A stretch of 64,000 nt of DNA from Mycobacterium syngnathidarum (lineage in GTDB: Bacteria > Actinomycetota > Actinomycetes > Mycobacteriales > Mycobacteriaceae): assembly GCF_001942625.1 (NCBI RefSeq), contig NZ_MLCL01000093.1:124001-188000 (forward strand), given 5' to 3'. The notes beneath the pieces are model-generated. The model was not told the origin of the DNA and ran no database searches. It saw nothing but the letters and a program-made list of their open reading frames with translations. Positions 35,959-44,337 of this stretch are shown piece by piece; within the stretch, counting starts at the first letter, position 1; each line of letters opens with the position of its first letter. Position numbers and translations under genes: made by a program.

Positions 35959-36702
35959 CGTCTGACCGGTGATCCAGGAGCCGTGGTCACTGGCCAGCAG
36001 CACCGCCAGGTAGGCGAGATCCTCGGGGAGGCCGGGCCTGCGGATCGGGTACCGCGACAGGATGGCTTTGGCCTGCGGCGAATCCGCCATCTCAGCCCAC
36101 AGCGGTTCGGTGAGCGGTGTGCGCATGGTGCCCAGCGCGATGTTGTTCGCGGTGATTCCGTACCGGCCGTTCTCCAGCGCGATCGACCGGGTCAGGCCGG
36201 CGGCACCGGCCTTGGCCGCCGCGTACACGGCTCCGCTGGCGTCGCCCGTCCGGCCGGCGTCCGAGACGATCGTCACGACCCTGCCCCATTGCCGTTCCAC
36301 CATCGCCGGCAGTGCCGCCCGGGTGCAGTGCAGTACGCCATACAGATTCACCTGCAGGAAGGGATCCCAATCCGCGGGGGTGCTTTCGGCGAACGGCATC
36401 CGGGCGGCGAAGCCCTCGGCCCCGGCGTTGCCCGCATTGTTGACCAGGATGTCGACGGGCCCGGCCTGTGTGATCGCCTCGGTGACGGCCGGGTAGTCCG
36501 TGACATCGAACGGCACGGCCATCGCGTCACCGCCGGCATCCCTCAGTTCTGCGGCCACCGCCTCGGCTCGCTCCCGTCGAAGGTCGTTGACCAGCACGGT
36601 GGCATCGGCCGCGGCGAAGGCATCGGCAAGACCGCGGCCCACCCCTTGTCCGGCGCCGGTGATCAACACCCGGCGGTGCGACAGGTCGAATTGCAGCGTC
36701 AT
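35923..36702 (-). CDS. Short-chain dehydrogenase/reductase (SDR)
   Basis: 259 residues, classical SDR. The cofactor motif is GAGQGVGRG (TGxxxGxG), followed by NNAGNAG and the catalytic Tyr-Lys in YAAAKAG, with Ser in TIVSDAG. The C-terminal ITGQTLPVNGGYSFAM is typical. It oxidises or reduces a hydroxy or keto substrate with NAD(P); substrate unknown. ATG 36702 has AGGAG 10 bases upstream. It converges on the TetR gene. Confidence 0.9.
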   Translation of the reverse strand: MTLQFDLSHRRVLITGAGQGVGRGLADAFAAADATVLVNDLRRERAEAVAAELRDAGGDAMAVPFDVTDYPAVTEAITQAGPVDILVNNAGNAGAEGFAARMPFAESTPADWDPFLQVNLYGVLHCTRAALPAMVERQWGRVVTIVSDAGRTGDASGAVYAAAKAGAAGLTRSIALENGRYGITANNIALGTMRTPLTEPLWAEMADSPQAKAILSRYPIRRPGLPEDLAYLAVLLASDHGSWITGQTLPVNGGYSFAM

Positions 36703-36747
36703 CGTCGGTGTCTCCTGGGATTCGGGGGTCCGGACAAGGTTTCCAAG

Positions 36748-36765
36748 TCTCTATACCAGTAGAGA
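36748..36765. promoter_or_regulatory. Inverted repeat between divergent SDR and VOC genes
   Basis: TCTCTA-TACCAG-TAGAGA, 6-bp arms with a 6-base spacer, in the 130-base divergent intergenic region. It could be an operator for an unlinked regulator. No factor can be assigned. Confidence 0.4.
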
Positions 36766-36832
36766 TTCAGACTCTGTTCGGGCGGGGCGGGTCTGTCCTA
36801 GTCTGAACGTGCGCGCACCTAGGAGGAATTCG

Positions 36833-37186
36833 ATGCCCGACCACGATGTCCGGATGATCATCCTGTCCACCGACGACCTGGATGAGTCGATCCGCTTCTA
36901 CACCGAGACGCTGGGAATGCCGCTGAAGTTCCGCGACGGCGCGCACTTCGCCGCCCTCGACGGTGGATCCCTCACGCTGGCCCTCGCCACCTCGGTTGAC
37001 CACCCGATTCCCGGCCAGGTCGTGGTCGGCATCAAAACCGACGACGTGGACGGGGCGGCCAAGGCCATCGAGGAGAGCGGCGGCGGGATCATCAAACAGC
37101 CTTACGACGACGCTCACGAGCGCCGCGCCGTGGTCTACGACAACAAGGGCAACGGCCTGGTGTTCTACAAACCGCTGGCGCGCTAG
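36833..37186 (+). CDS. VOC (glyoxalase/bleomycin-resistance-fold) protein
   Basis: 117 residues, one VOC unit pair. RMIILSTDDLDESIRFYTET and LGMPLKFRDGAHFAALDGG form the first half; VVVGIKTDDVDGAAKAIEES and RAVVYDNKGNGLVFYKP the second. The family includes glyoxalases, dioxygenases and drug-binding proteins; the substrate is unknown. ATG 36833 follows a perfect AGGAGGAA (36821-36828). Its stop overlaps the stop of the convergent LysR gene by 4 bases. Confidence 0.88.
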   Translation: MPDHDVRMIILSTDDLDESIRFYTETLGMPLKFRDGAHFAALDGGSLTLALATSVDHPIPGQVVVGIKTDDVDGAAKAIEESGGGIIKQPYDDAHERRAVVYDNKGNGLVFYKPLAR

Positions 37187-38079
37187 CCGGAGGCCGAAGC
37201 CGCTGCGGCGAGCAAGGTTTCGGCCAGACGCGCTGCAGCCGGGGTCATCCGCTCCATCGGTGGTGCGGCGAGGTAGACCTGCCACACCGCCGGTTCGCGC
37301 AACGGAACGGTCCGCAGCTCGCTGAAGCGGCGCGCCTCCGACGCCGGCATGAAGGCGGTGCCCAGACCGTTGCCGACCAGTTCGGCGATCGCGGCGAACC
37401 CGGCCGGAACTTCGTACTGCGTGTGCGCCTCCACCCCGGCAAGATGGAACGCCTCGTCCATCAGGCGGCGCAGACCGAATTCCGGCGGGAAGCCGACCAG
37501 ATCCTCGTCGGCCAGGTCCGCCAGGTCGAGGCGGCGGCGCCGAGCAAAGGCATGGTCCGCACGGCAGACGAACAACATCGGCTCCTCGAAGAGCAGCTTC
37601 ATCTCGAGCTGCGGCGGGAATCGATTGGGCAGCGACACCAGGGCCAGATCCAGCGAGCCCTCCAGCAGTGCGGCCAGATAGGCCGATGCGCCGGACTGGC
37701 TGAGCCTCAACCGCAACCGGACATGCGGGTGGGCCCGGTGAAAGTCACCGAGGGCACCGCCGACGTCGACCGGGCCGTAGGAGATCAGGGACCCGAATTC
37801 GACAGTGCCCATGAGAGATCCACGGAACTGCCCCGCTGACTCGGCTGCCGCGCGAGCCGCGTGCAGCACGTCGTGGGCGCGAACCTGGAAGGCCTCGCCC
37901 GCGGCGGTCAAGCTGATCCGCTGCCGCGACCGGTCGAACAGTTCCACCCCGAGCTCACGTTCCAGCTTCGCGATCGAGGTCGACAACGCCGATTGCACGA
38001 CATGCGCCCGCTCAGCGGCCCGGGTGAAACTCATCTCGCCTGCCACGGCGATGAAGTGTTCGATCTGCCGTAACTCCAC
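37183..38079 (-). CDS. LysR family transcriptional regulator (LTTR)
   Basis: 298 residues. The winged helix-turn-helix is at the N-terminus (EMSFTRAAERAHVVQSALST, SIAKLERELGVELFDRSRQR) and a periplasmic-binding-like effector domain follows (LRLRLSQSGASAYLAALLEG, LDLALVSLPNRFPPQLEM). GTG 38079 gives MELRQIEHFIAVAGEMSF. A 10-bp-arm inverted repeat lies 16 bases upstream. The gene that would normally be divergent is reduced to a hydrolase remnant. A very similar site lies before the SDR gene at 58146. Confidence 0.9.
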   Translation of the reverse strand: MELRQIEHFIAVAGEMSFTRAAERAHVVQSALSTSIAKLERELGVELFDRSRQRISLTAAGEAFQVRAHDVLHAARAAAESAGQFRGSLMGTVEFGSLISYGPVDVGGALGDFHRAHPHVRLRLRLSQSGASAYLAALLEGSLDLALVSLPNRFPPQLEMKLLFEEPMLFVCRADHAFARRRRLDLADLADEDLVGFPPEFGLRRLMDEAFHLAGVEAHTQYEVPAGFAAIAELVGNGLGTAFMPASEARRFSELRTVPLREPAVWQVYLAAPPMERMTPAAARLAETLLAAAASASG

Positions 38080-38094
38080 GGAGCCACCTTATCT

Positions 38095-38119
38095 ATCTGA
38101 TGGATGATGTCCATCAGAT
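38095..38119. promoter_or_regulatory. LTTR operator: perfect inverted repeat
   Basis: ATCTGATGGA-tgatg-TCCATCAGAT, arms of 10 bases with a 5-base spacer. It includes the T-N11-A core typical of LysR sites. It continues into AATCGTTGGACTTGATG, which is shared with the region 58080-58130. Confidence 0.75.
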
Positions 38120-38209
38120 CCAATCGTTGGACTTGATGGCCCGGTGCGGGTGGGATGGAGACCACCAGCCCGAGCAGAAGGAACTTCGGCTTCCTCAGCC
38201 GACGAGGCA

Positions 38210-38422
38210 CGGCTGGCCGACAGACCGCCCGTCACGGTCGCGACCATCACGATCGGATCCGACTTCGACGGTGCGGCCAAAGACGGTGCGGGCTATCGCG
38301 CGCTCTACACCGGACCCTACGAGTACCGCGTGCTGGACGGCATCGGACACAACGTGCCACAGGAGGCACCCGAACGGTTCGCTGCCGCGATCGCCGACGT
38401 CAGCCGCATGGGCAGGCGATGA
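38210..38422 (+). pseudogene. C-terminal remnant of an alpha/beta hydrolase
   Basis: About 70 residues that read as the end of an alpha/beta hydrolase: a strand with the acid region (ATITIGSDFDGAAKDGAG), YEYRVLDGIGHNVPQEAPER with the catalytic His, and a final amphipathic helix. The nucleophile half is missing. The LTTR operator region runs almost directly into it, which suggests a deletion that removed about 200 codons of the gene formerly divergent from LysR. It may still be translated as a small peptide, but activity is not expected. Confidence 0.55.
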
Positions 38423-38426
38423 CGTC

Positions 38427-39620
38427 TCAGGGATACGGCCGTCCGGTCAGCTTCCGGATCGTGCGGATCTCGCCGTCTCGGTACGGACGCCCGTCCTCGT
38501 GGAACAAGTCGTGGAACCACTCCCGCGGGGGCGCCTTGTAGGGGTGGTCCCAGGAATCCCAGGGCAGATAAGTCTGCGTCTTGCCTGCCACCAAGCCCCA
38601 GGTGTAGGCCCCGACATTGTGCCGTTTCGCGATCGGCAAGACACCCTCGACCGTGCTGCCCTCACCTCGTGCCAGGTATTCGGTGCACATGATCGGGCGT
38701 CCCATGGGTGCCAGTTCGCCGATCCTGGCCTCGAACCCGGCCGGGTGGTCGTAGCTGTGGAAGGTCAGCACATCCGAGTGGTCGAGCTGAATGGTCGCCA
38801 TCGCGCTCCGCAGCTTCGGGTCAGCCCAGGCCCCGTCCCATACCCCGCTGGTCAACGGCTGCACGGGGTCGGCCGAGCGGGCCCAGGCGAAAACCTGCGG
38901 CAACAGTTCTTCGATCAAGCTGATCTTGTCCTGCCGTTCCACCTCACGGTAGGTGGCTGCGGGATTGTCCGGTTCGTTCCACAGATCCCACCCCAGAACC
39001 CGGTCATCGTGACGGAACTGGCTGATCACGCCGACGACATACTCACGCAACGTTCGCCGGTACCGGTGATCGTCGAGTCTCTGCGCGCCCGGGCTCTGCA
39101 CCCACACCGAATTGTGTATCCCGGGCCGCGGCCGTCGCTGACGCCCCAACCGAGGAAACGGGTCCCAGCAAGAGTCGAACAACACGAACAACGGTTTGAT
39201 GCCGTGGCTGGATGCCAGGGCAACGAATTGAGCCAGCCGATTCTGAAAACCCACGTGGCCCTGAGCCCACAGCTGGTCGTGCAGGAAAACCCGCACCGTG
39301 TTGAATCCGGCCAGCCGAGCAAGGCGCAACTCGGTGTCGATCCGCTGCGGATCGTAGGTTTCGGGCTGGAACATCTCGAGCTGGTTGCCCGCGTTGGACG
39401 GGATGAAGTTGGCACCGACCAGCCAACCCTGGGCTGCGTACCAGCGGTGCGCCCGCTCGGGTGACCATCGGGCCCCGTGGCCATCGATTTTCGCGTGCGC
39501 CGACGGCACCCTGCCCAAGGCCGCGGCGGCCGTCATGACCAGCGGGACCTTGAACGCCGCCCGACGGGCCAACCGACCATGCGCGGCCTGCCTGATGTGC
39601 TGCACCGAACTACCAAACAA
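38427..39620 (-). CDS. Exported GH5/cellulase-family glycoside hydrolase
   Basis: About 397 residues. A signal-like N-terminus (ARRAAFKVPLVMTAAAALGR) precedes a TIM-barrel. The acid/base Glu lies in WDLWNEPDNP and the nucleophile Glu in IMCTEYLARG; other barrel strands read GFNTVRVFLHDQLW and GIKPLFVLFDSCWDPF. It probably hydrolyses a beta-linked glycan; substrate unknown. TTG 39620 is preferred because AAGGAAG lies 5 bases upstream; GTG 39605 is the alternative. The open frame continues upstream without gene-like content. Confidence 0.82.
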   Translation of the reverse strand: MFGSSVQHIRQAAHGRLARRAAFKVPLVMTAAAALGRVPSAHAKIDGHGARWSPERAHRWYAAQGWLVGANFIPSNAGNQLEMFQPETYDPQRIDTELRLARLAGFNTVRVFLHDQLWAQGHVGFQNRLAQFVALASSHGIKPLFVLFDSCWDPFPRLGRQRRPRPGIHNSVWVQSPGAQRLDDHRYRRTLREYVVGVISQFRHDDRVLGWDLWNEPDNPAATYREVERQDKISLIEELLPQVFAWARSADPVQPLTSGVWDGAWADPKLRSAMATIQLDHSDVLTFHSYDHPAGFEARIGELAPMGRPIMCTEYLARGEGSTVEGVLPIAKRHNVGAYTWGLVAGKTQTYLPWDSWDHPYKAPPREWFHDLFHEDGRPYRDGEIRTIRKLTGRPYP

Positions 39621-39663
39621 CCTGGCTTCCTTAAGATTTCGTATCCAACATCGGCACTGACGG

Positions 39664-39954
39664 ATGCTGCGAGTGGTCAACGTGCCCACCACTCGAGGTG
39701 TACCCGACGCGGACACCGACTGCACGGCACGGCGCTGTGGTTTGAGCTCCCCGGCGACGGGTACCTGTTCACGGTGACTGACCGCATCGCCGATCCATGG
39801 GGCCCCCGGACACCCTACGGGTGCGGGCAGGTGTGGCCGGATCGTGGCGCACGCCAAAAGCCTGCTGGAGGCCCATGACCCCAGCTCGATCGGCACCAAC
39901 CACGTGGACCACTGCGACGCCATCCGCAGACCATGGCCGGATGACGGCGGGTAG
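39664..39954 (+). pseudogene. Decayed, frameshifted gene fragment
   Basis: This stretch would otherwise be a gap of 340 bases. Protein-like, high-GC3 segments occur in changing frames: a short piece from 39664 (RVVNVPTTRGVPDADTD), then HGTALWFELPGDGYLFTVTD (frame of 39720), then GRIVAHAKSLLEAHDPSSIG (frame of 39844) ending in TAG at 39952. The pattern fits an inactivated small gene with two frameshifts. Family not recognised. It could also be chance in GC-rich DNA. Confidence 0.35.
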
Positions 39955-39960
39955 GTTGCG

Positions 39961-40803
39961 GTGGTGGAACTCCCAGAAGGTGGCAGGGTCGACGCCGGCA
40001 GCTTGACCGGGGTTTCGGAAACCGCACTGCTGACGCTCAACGGCCGGGCCCATCAAGCGCGGCATCCCCACGCCATCATCGACGATCCCATGGCCGTCGA
40101 GCTCGCGGATTCGATCGCCTTCGACTTCGACAAATTCGGTCGGCGCAAGGGCCAGGAGATGGCCTTGCGCTCACTGGCCTTCGACGAGGCCGCCCGGCGT
40201 TACCTCGACGAGCACCCGTCGGCAACGGTGGTCGCACTGGCCGAAGGCCTGCAGACCAGTTTCTGGCGACTCAATGCGGCACTGCCCGGCGCGCGGTTCC
40301 GTTGGCTCACCGTCGATTTCGCGCCGATCATCGAGCTGCGCGAACGTCTCCTGCCCGCAACCGATCGCATCGCCGCCCGGGCACAATCGGCATTGGACTA
40401 CAGCTGGATGGACGAGGTGGCCCCCGCCGGCGGAGTCTTCATCACTGCCGAGGGGTTGCTGATGTACCTGCAACCCGAAGAAGCCCTGGATCTGATTGCC
40501 GAGTGCGCCAAACGCTTTCCCGGTGGCCAGATGGTCTTCGACCTGCCGCCGGTGCTGGTGAAGAAGTTCGCGCCGAAAGGCATGCGGTCTTCGCGGCACT
40601 ACCGCGTGCCACCGATGCCGTTCAGCCTCTCCCCCGCGCAATTGGCAACTCTGGCCGATACCGTGCCCGGTATCACGGCCGTACACGACCTGCCGATGCC
40701 CAACGGCCGCGGATGGTTTTTCGGCACCGTGTTCCCGGCGTTCTGGCAGTTCAAGCCCACCAAGCAGTTTCGCGGCGCCTACACGCTGCTCGAGTTCGGC
40801 TGA
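39961..40803 (+). CDS. SAM-dependent methyltransferase (leucine carboxyl/O-methyltransferase, PPM1-type)
   Basis: 280 residues of the LCMT/Tcmp family common in mycobacteria. It shows TALLTLNGRAHQARHPHAII at the start, then VVALAEGLQTSFWRLN (SAM site, where AEGL replaces the common GAGLDT), RWLTVDFAPIIELRERLL, and ITAEGLLMYLQPEEALDLIA. It probably methylates a carboxyl or hydroxyl group of a metabolite; substrate unknown. Start is GTG 39961 or GTG 39964. Its stop abuts the stop of the convergent SDR gene. Confidence 0.85.
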   Translation: MVELPEGGRVDAGSLTGVSETALLTLNGRAHQARHPHAIIDDPMAVELADSIAFDFDKFGRRKGQEMALRSLAFDEAARRYLDEHPSATVVALAEGLQTSFWRLNAALPGARFRWLTVDFAPIIELRERLLPATDRIAARAQSALDYSWMDEVAPAGGVFITAEGLLMYLQPEEALDLIAECAKRFPGGQMVFDLPPVLVKKFAPKGMRSSRHYRVPPMPFSLSPAQLATLADTVPGITAVHDLPMPNGRGWFFGTVFPAFWQFKPTKQFRGAYTLLEFG

Positions 40804-41643
40804 TTAGCTGCTGCCGGCGGCCACCCGGGCGCGTTCACGCATCGAGGCGACGACACCGCCGTCGTTGAGGATGTCGGTACCGGTGAGATAACCGGCCCGC
40901 TCGCTGGCGCAGTAGGCCAGCAGATCCGCCATCTCCTCCGGCTTGCCCCACCGCGGGATCGCGGCATCGGCCACCATCGCCCCGGCTCCGGCCTGCTCTT
41001 CGAGCCGGCCCATCTCCGTGTCGACGGAGCCCGGTGACACCGACAGGATCCGGATACCCCGGGTGTTGAACCGCTCGGCCTGCGCAGAGCTGTACCACTT
41101 CACGAATGCCTTGCTGATGGCATAGGAGATGCCTGACCTCATGTCTTCCGGGGCAATGTCGCACGCCGCCAGCATCTCGGCCAGAAAACGGTCCTGGTCC
41201 TGCATAGCCAGCGGGAAGTGCTGCGCGGGAACGACTTCCTCGGGGAGCAGGTGTGCCGCCATCGACGCGACGTTGACGATTGCCGTGCCCTGTGCTCCCG
41301 AGGCAAAAAAGGACTCGTTGACATGCAGCGTGCCCAGCGCATTCGTTCTCATGACGTATTCGGCGTCACCCATGCTGGGGCTGACCCCGGCCGCGTGTAT
41401 GACCGCGGCGACGTCACCCAGTCCGGTCGCGGTTGCCATCAGCCGATCGACGGCTTCCCGATCGGTGACATCGGCATTGACGGTCGTGGCCGCGATACCC
41501 AGATCACTCAGGGTGCTCGCAGCGGAGTCGAGCCGATCCTGTCGCACGTCGCACAGCACCACCGCCTGGTCGCGGCCGACCACCTTGGCCGTCGCCAGTC
41601 CCATGCCCCCTGCGCCGCCTGTGATCACCGTCACCCGTGTCAT
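40804..41643 (-). CDS. Short-chain dehydrogenase/reductase (SDR)
   Basis: 279 residues. Cofactor motif TGGAGGMGLATA, DV at the first acidic site, catalytic Tyr-Lys in YAISKAF and C-terminal YLTGTDILNDGGVV. An insert (PEEVVPAQHFPLAMQDQDRF) before the catalytic Tyr is longer than in most SDRs. The substrate is unknown. ATG 41643 begins MTRVTVITGG; the longer open frame upstream overlaps the next gene and is not used. Confidence 0.88.
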   Translation of the reverse strand: MTRVTVITGGAGGMGLATAKVVGRDQAVVLCDVRQDRLDSAASTLSDLGIAATTVNADVTDREAVDRLMATATGLGDVAAVIHAAGVSPSMGDAEYVMRTNALGTLHVNESFFASGAQGTAIVNVASMAAHLLPEEVVPAQHFPLAMQDQDRFLAEMLAACDIAPEDMRSGISYAISKAFVKWYSSAQAERFNTRGIRILSVSPGSVDTEMGRLEEQAGAGAMVADAAIPRWGKPEEMADLLAYCASERAGYLTGTDILNDGGVVASMRERARVAAGSS

Positions 41644-41762
41644 GGCCAGCAGGGTATACGTCGGATCCGTGGCGGCGCATCGGCGGGGTTGGTGCAACTG
41701 CTCAGCGGGCAATCTGCACGGGTTGCTGTGCAGACGGCCTGACCGGCATATAACGGGTAGTG

Positions 41763-42629
41763 ATGGCCTGTCCGTACTGCGGATCCCCGCTCGACGAAAC
41801 CGACACCTGCAGCCGCTGCGGGCAGATCCACTCGTCCACACCGACCGGATGGCGGCCGGACCCCACCGCACGCCATGAAGGCCGCTACTTCGTCACCGGT
41901 CGTCCGACAAACCGGGTACGTGACGGCAGGAAGGTTTCGGCCGATCCCGCCGGGGGACGGCTGCTGCCCGATTACCTCGAGTTGAAGACCTCGGGCGTCC
42001 GGTCCACCTGGCTGGGGACCACCGCGGCGGCCGCCATCATCGTGCTGACCGCCGCGGTGGTGTGGGTCCTGTTGGTGGCGGGCCGTAGGACACCGCCCCC
42101 ACCGGAACCCGGATACCTTGCCGCTCTGAGGGACGCCGGACTCAGCGATCAGTTCAATTCCGAGGCCAACGCCGTCGCCCACGCCCACCGCGTGTGTCGT
42201 CAGCTGGAAGACGGCGGGGCGCAGCAGGGGCTGCCGGCCGACAAGATTGCCGTCGACACGTTCTGCCCGAATTTCTCGAAGGGCTTCCGTGTACTGGAGA
42301 AGACCACGGTGACAGGTACTTTCGCGCTTTCAGACAACGCCGGACTGGAGGGGATAATGTCCGACGGAACGACATGCCAAGGCGCAAACGGATACTCCGA
42401 CGTCAACCCCGGCACCATCGTCATCGTCAAGAACGGCAGGGGCGACGTGCTGGCCACCACCACACTCGGGACCGGTAAGGGCAGCGCAGCCAGCTGCGTC
42501 TTCACGTTCAGCGTGCCGTTGACCGAAGGCGAGGATCGCTACGTGTTGTCCGTCGGGCGTCGCGGCGAGTTCAGTTACAGCTTCGAACAGCTTGTGGCCA
42601 AGGGGATTCGGATGCAGCTCGGCCAGTGA
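41763..42629 (+). CDS. Zinc-ribbon/DUF2510/DUF732 single-pass membrane protein
   Basis: 288 residues. The order is: a zinc ribbon (CPYCG and CSRCG, residues 2-20), a DUF2510-like segment (GWRPDPTARHEGRYFVTG), one membrane helix (TAAAAIIVLTAAVVWVLLVA), a DUF732-type domain (YLAALRDAGLSDQFNSEANA) and an exported C-terminal domain with two Cys (TTCQGANGY and SASCVFTF). DUF732 is largely mycobacterial and of unknown role. Start is ATG 41763, or GTG 41760. Confidence 0.8.
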   Translation: MACPYCGSPLDETDTCSRCGQIHSSTPTGWRPDPTARHEGRYFVTGRPTNRVRDGRKVSADPAGGRLLPDYLELKTSGVRSTWLGTTAAAAIIVLTAAVVWVLLVAGRRTPPPPEPGYLAALRDAGLSDQFNSEANAVAHAHRVCRQLEDGGAQQGLPADKIAVDTFCPNFSKGFRVLEKTTVTGTFALSDNAGLEGIMSDGTTCQGANGYSDVNPGTIVIVKNGRGDVLATTTLGTGKGSAASCVFTFSVPLTEGEDRYVLSVGRRGEFSYSFEQLVAKGIRMQLGQ

Positions 42630-42862
42630 TGTTTGCGAGAATCACAGTTTGCCGCTCAACGGTGCGGTGCTGCCGCGCATCGATATCACGGCGCCCGCCC
42701 CCGGTTGGAAACGATGCGGTCACGACTCCGAATCGCTCCCATGACAACCCCGCATCCATCTGAATACCTGTATGGACACCGATTCCCGACGGTTCTACGG
42801 TTGCGCTCGGCACAATTTTCATCGATGTAATTTTCCACACGAATCAAGGGAGCTGATCGGGG

Positions 42863-43351
42863 ATGGCCACCTTTGCTCACTTTACGGTCAAAACGGTTGT
42901 CAGCACTGGATTGTGCATGACCGCAGCGGTGGCTGCGCTGGCGCTGAGCCCGCACGCCGCGGCAGCGCTGCAACTCAAGACAGGCGGGTACAAGTGCGTC
43001 GATGCGGCCGCCGGTGCGGCGCCCGGCGTTCCGTGTGCGGCTCCCGCCGTCGAAGCCGCAGGGGTGGTTCCCGCTGCGGCGCCCGCAGCCGTGCCGCCGG
43101 TGCCACTTGCGCCTCCTCCGGTGGCTGCCCCTCCGGTACCCCTGGCGCCGCCGCCGGTACCCCTGGCGCCCCCTGTGCCGGTCGTGCCGGCGGCCGCGCC
43201 CATCGTTCCCGCGGCGGCGCCCGCCCCCGCGGCCGCTCCGGTGGCGACCGCGGCAGGGACGGGAAAGGGTGTGCCGACCGTTTCACCCGGAGGCGGCCCG
43301 GTGGCCGGGACGCCCACACTGCCCGGTCCCGCAGATGCGGCGAGCAACTGA
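42863..43351 (+). CDS. Secreted proline/alanine-rich protein
   Basis: 162 residues. A signal peptide (VVSTGLCMTAAVAALALSPH, cut near AAA) is followed by a short segment with two Cys (GYKCVDAA, VPCAAP) and then about 90 residues of Pro/Ala/Val repeats (PPVPLAPPP units). It is low complexity and likely extended in the cell wall. No family recognised. ATG 42863 follows an AAGGGAGC site. The 233 bases before it are non-coding and relatively AT-rich near 42825, probably the promoter. Confidence 0.7.
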   Translation: MATFAHFTVKTVVSTGLCMTAAVAALALSPHAAAALQLKTGGYKCVDAAAGAAPGVPCAAPAVEAAGVVPAAAPAAVPPVPLAPPPVAAPPVPLAPPPVPLAPPVPVVPAAAPIVPAAAPAPAAAPVATAAGTGKGVPTVSPGGGPVAGTPTLPGPADAASN

Positions 43352-43376
43352 CCCGAATCCCACCACTTGACGCCAC

Positions 43377-43409
43377 AAAGGCGCCCGGCTCACGAGCCGG
43401 GCGCCTTTT
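43377..43409. terminator. Bidirectional rho-independent terminator
   Basis: AAAGGCGCCCGGCT, loop CACG, AGCCGGGCGCCTTT: 14-bp perfect stem with A-run and T-run on the two sides. It lies between the convergent Pro-rich gene and the L,D-transpeptidase gene and can serve both. Confidence 0.88.
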
Positions 43410-43420
43410 CGTTCCCTCGA

Positions 43421-44233
43421 CTATTCCTGCACGATGACCGGATCGCCGATGTTGACCGTGTTGAAGTACCACTCGGCGGCAGCCGGGACAAGGCTGACGC
43501 AACCGTGGCTGGTGTTGTCCAGCCCCATCGACGGGACCGCCCACGGCGCCGAGTGCACGAACAGGCCACGGTAGGTGAAGCGCACCGCGTAGTCCACATC
43601 GAGCAGATAACCGTCAGGGGCGTCGACAGGAATGCCGACACTGCTCGAATCCATCCGTACCGTGCGGTCTTTCCCGAGAACCGTGTACGTGCCGACCGGG
43701 GTCGGGTATTCGGGACGCCCCAGGGAGGCCAGCAGTACGCCCGGTTCGCCGGCATGCGGCAGGTGGTGAGGCGCCGGCAGCGCGATCGGTGGGTCTTCAC
43801 CGAGTCCGTCGATGGTCACGGTGAAGGTGTGATCGGAGATGTCGGCAACGCCGATAATAGCTGGGCCGGTTTGGAATTCCGTGCGCAGCCCGCCGACCGA
43901 CAGCATCACCGTGCTGTGCGCCGGCCAGAACTGTGCCGGGGTCCACGACACGACCTTGGTGTCGAGCCACTCATAGGTTCCCGTGCGCGCGGGCGTCGAC
44001 TTCAGCCCGAGGGCGCGTTCGACAGAGGGCCGGTTGGTGATCGGCTTCTTGAACGTCACCACCACGGGATGGCCCACACCGACCACGGCGCCTTGGGCCG
44101 GCGCGACCGATTCGATGGTCGACGTCAACGGCAAGCTCACCGCCGCCGTGTCGACGCTATCGGCACCGCCGGAGAAGTAGGTCATGACAATCACGACCAG
44201 TACGAGAACACCCTGAAAAACCGCGCGCTTCAA
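43421..44233 (-). CDS. L,D-transpeptidase (YkuD domain)
   Basis: 270 residues. A signal/anchor helix (VFQGVLVLVVIVMTYFSGGA) is followed by an Ig-like domain (PAQGAVVGVGHPVVVTFKKP) and the YkuD catalytic domain with FVHSAPWAV and the catalytic Cys in SHGCVSLVPAAAEWYF (about residue 243). It forms 3-3 cross-links in mycobacterial peptidoglycan, the target of carbapenems. The start is TTG 44233 with AGAGGGA upstream. It resembles shorter mycobacterial Ldts; the exact number cannot be given. Confidence 0.9.
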   Translation of the reverse strand: MKRAVFQGVLVLVVIVMTYFSGGADSVDTAAVSLPLTSTIESVAPAQGAVVGVGHPVVVTFKKPITNRPSVERALGLKSTPARTGTYEWLDTKVVSWTPAQFWPAHSTVMLSVGGLRTEFQTGPAIIGVADISDHTFTVTIDGLGEDPPIALPAPHHLPHAGEPGVLLASLGRPEYPTPVGTYTVLGKDRTVRMDSSSVGIPVDAPDGYLLDVDYAVRFTYRGLFVHSAPWAVPSMGLDNTSHGCVSLVPAAAEWYFNTVNIGDPVIVQE

Positions 44234-44337
44234 TTGGATCCCTCTGCGATGCCCCCATGATCTTGAACATAATCATGGTATGGGCCCGCAGCTGTCCGAA
44301 TGTGTAGTCACACGTAGACAATTCGGTCAAGCGTTCA

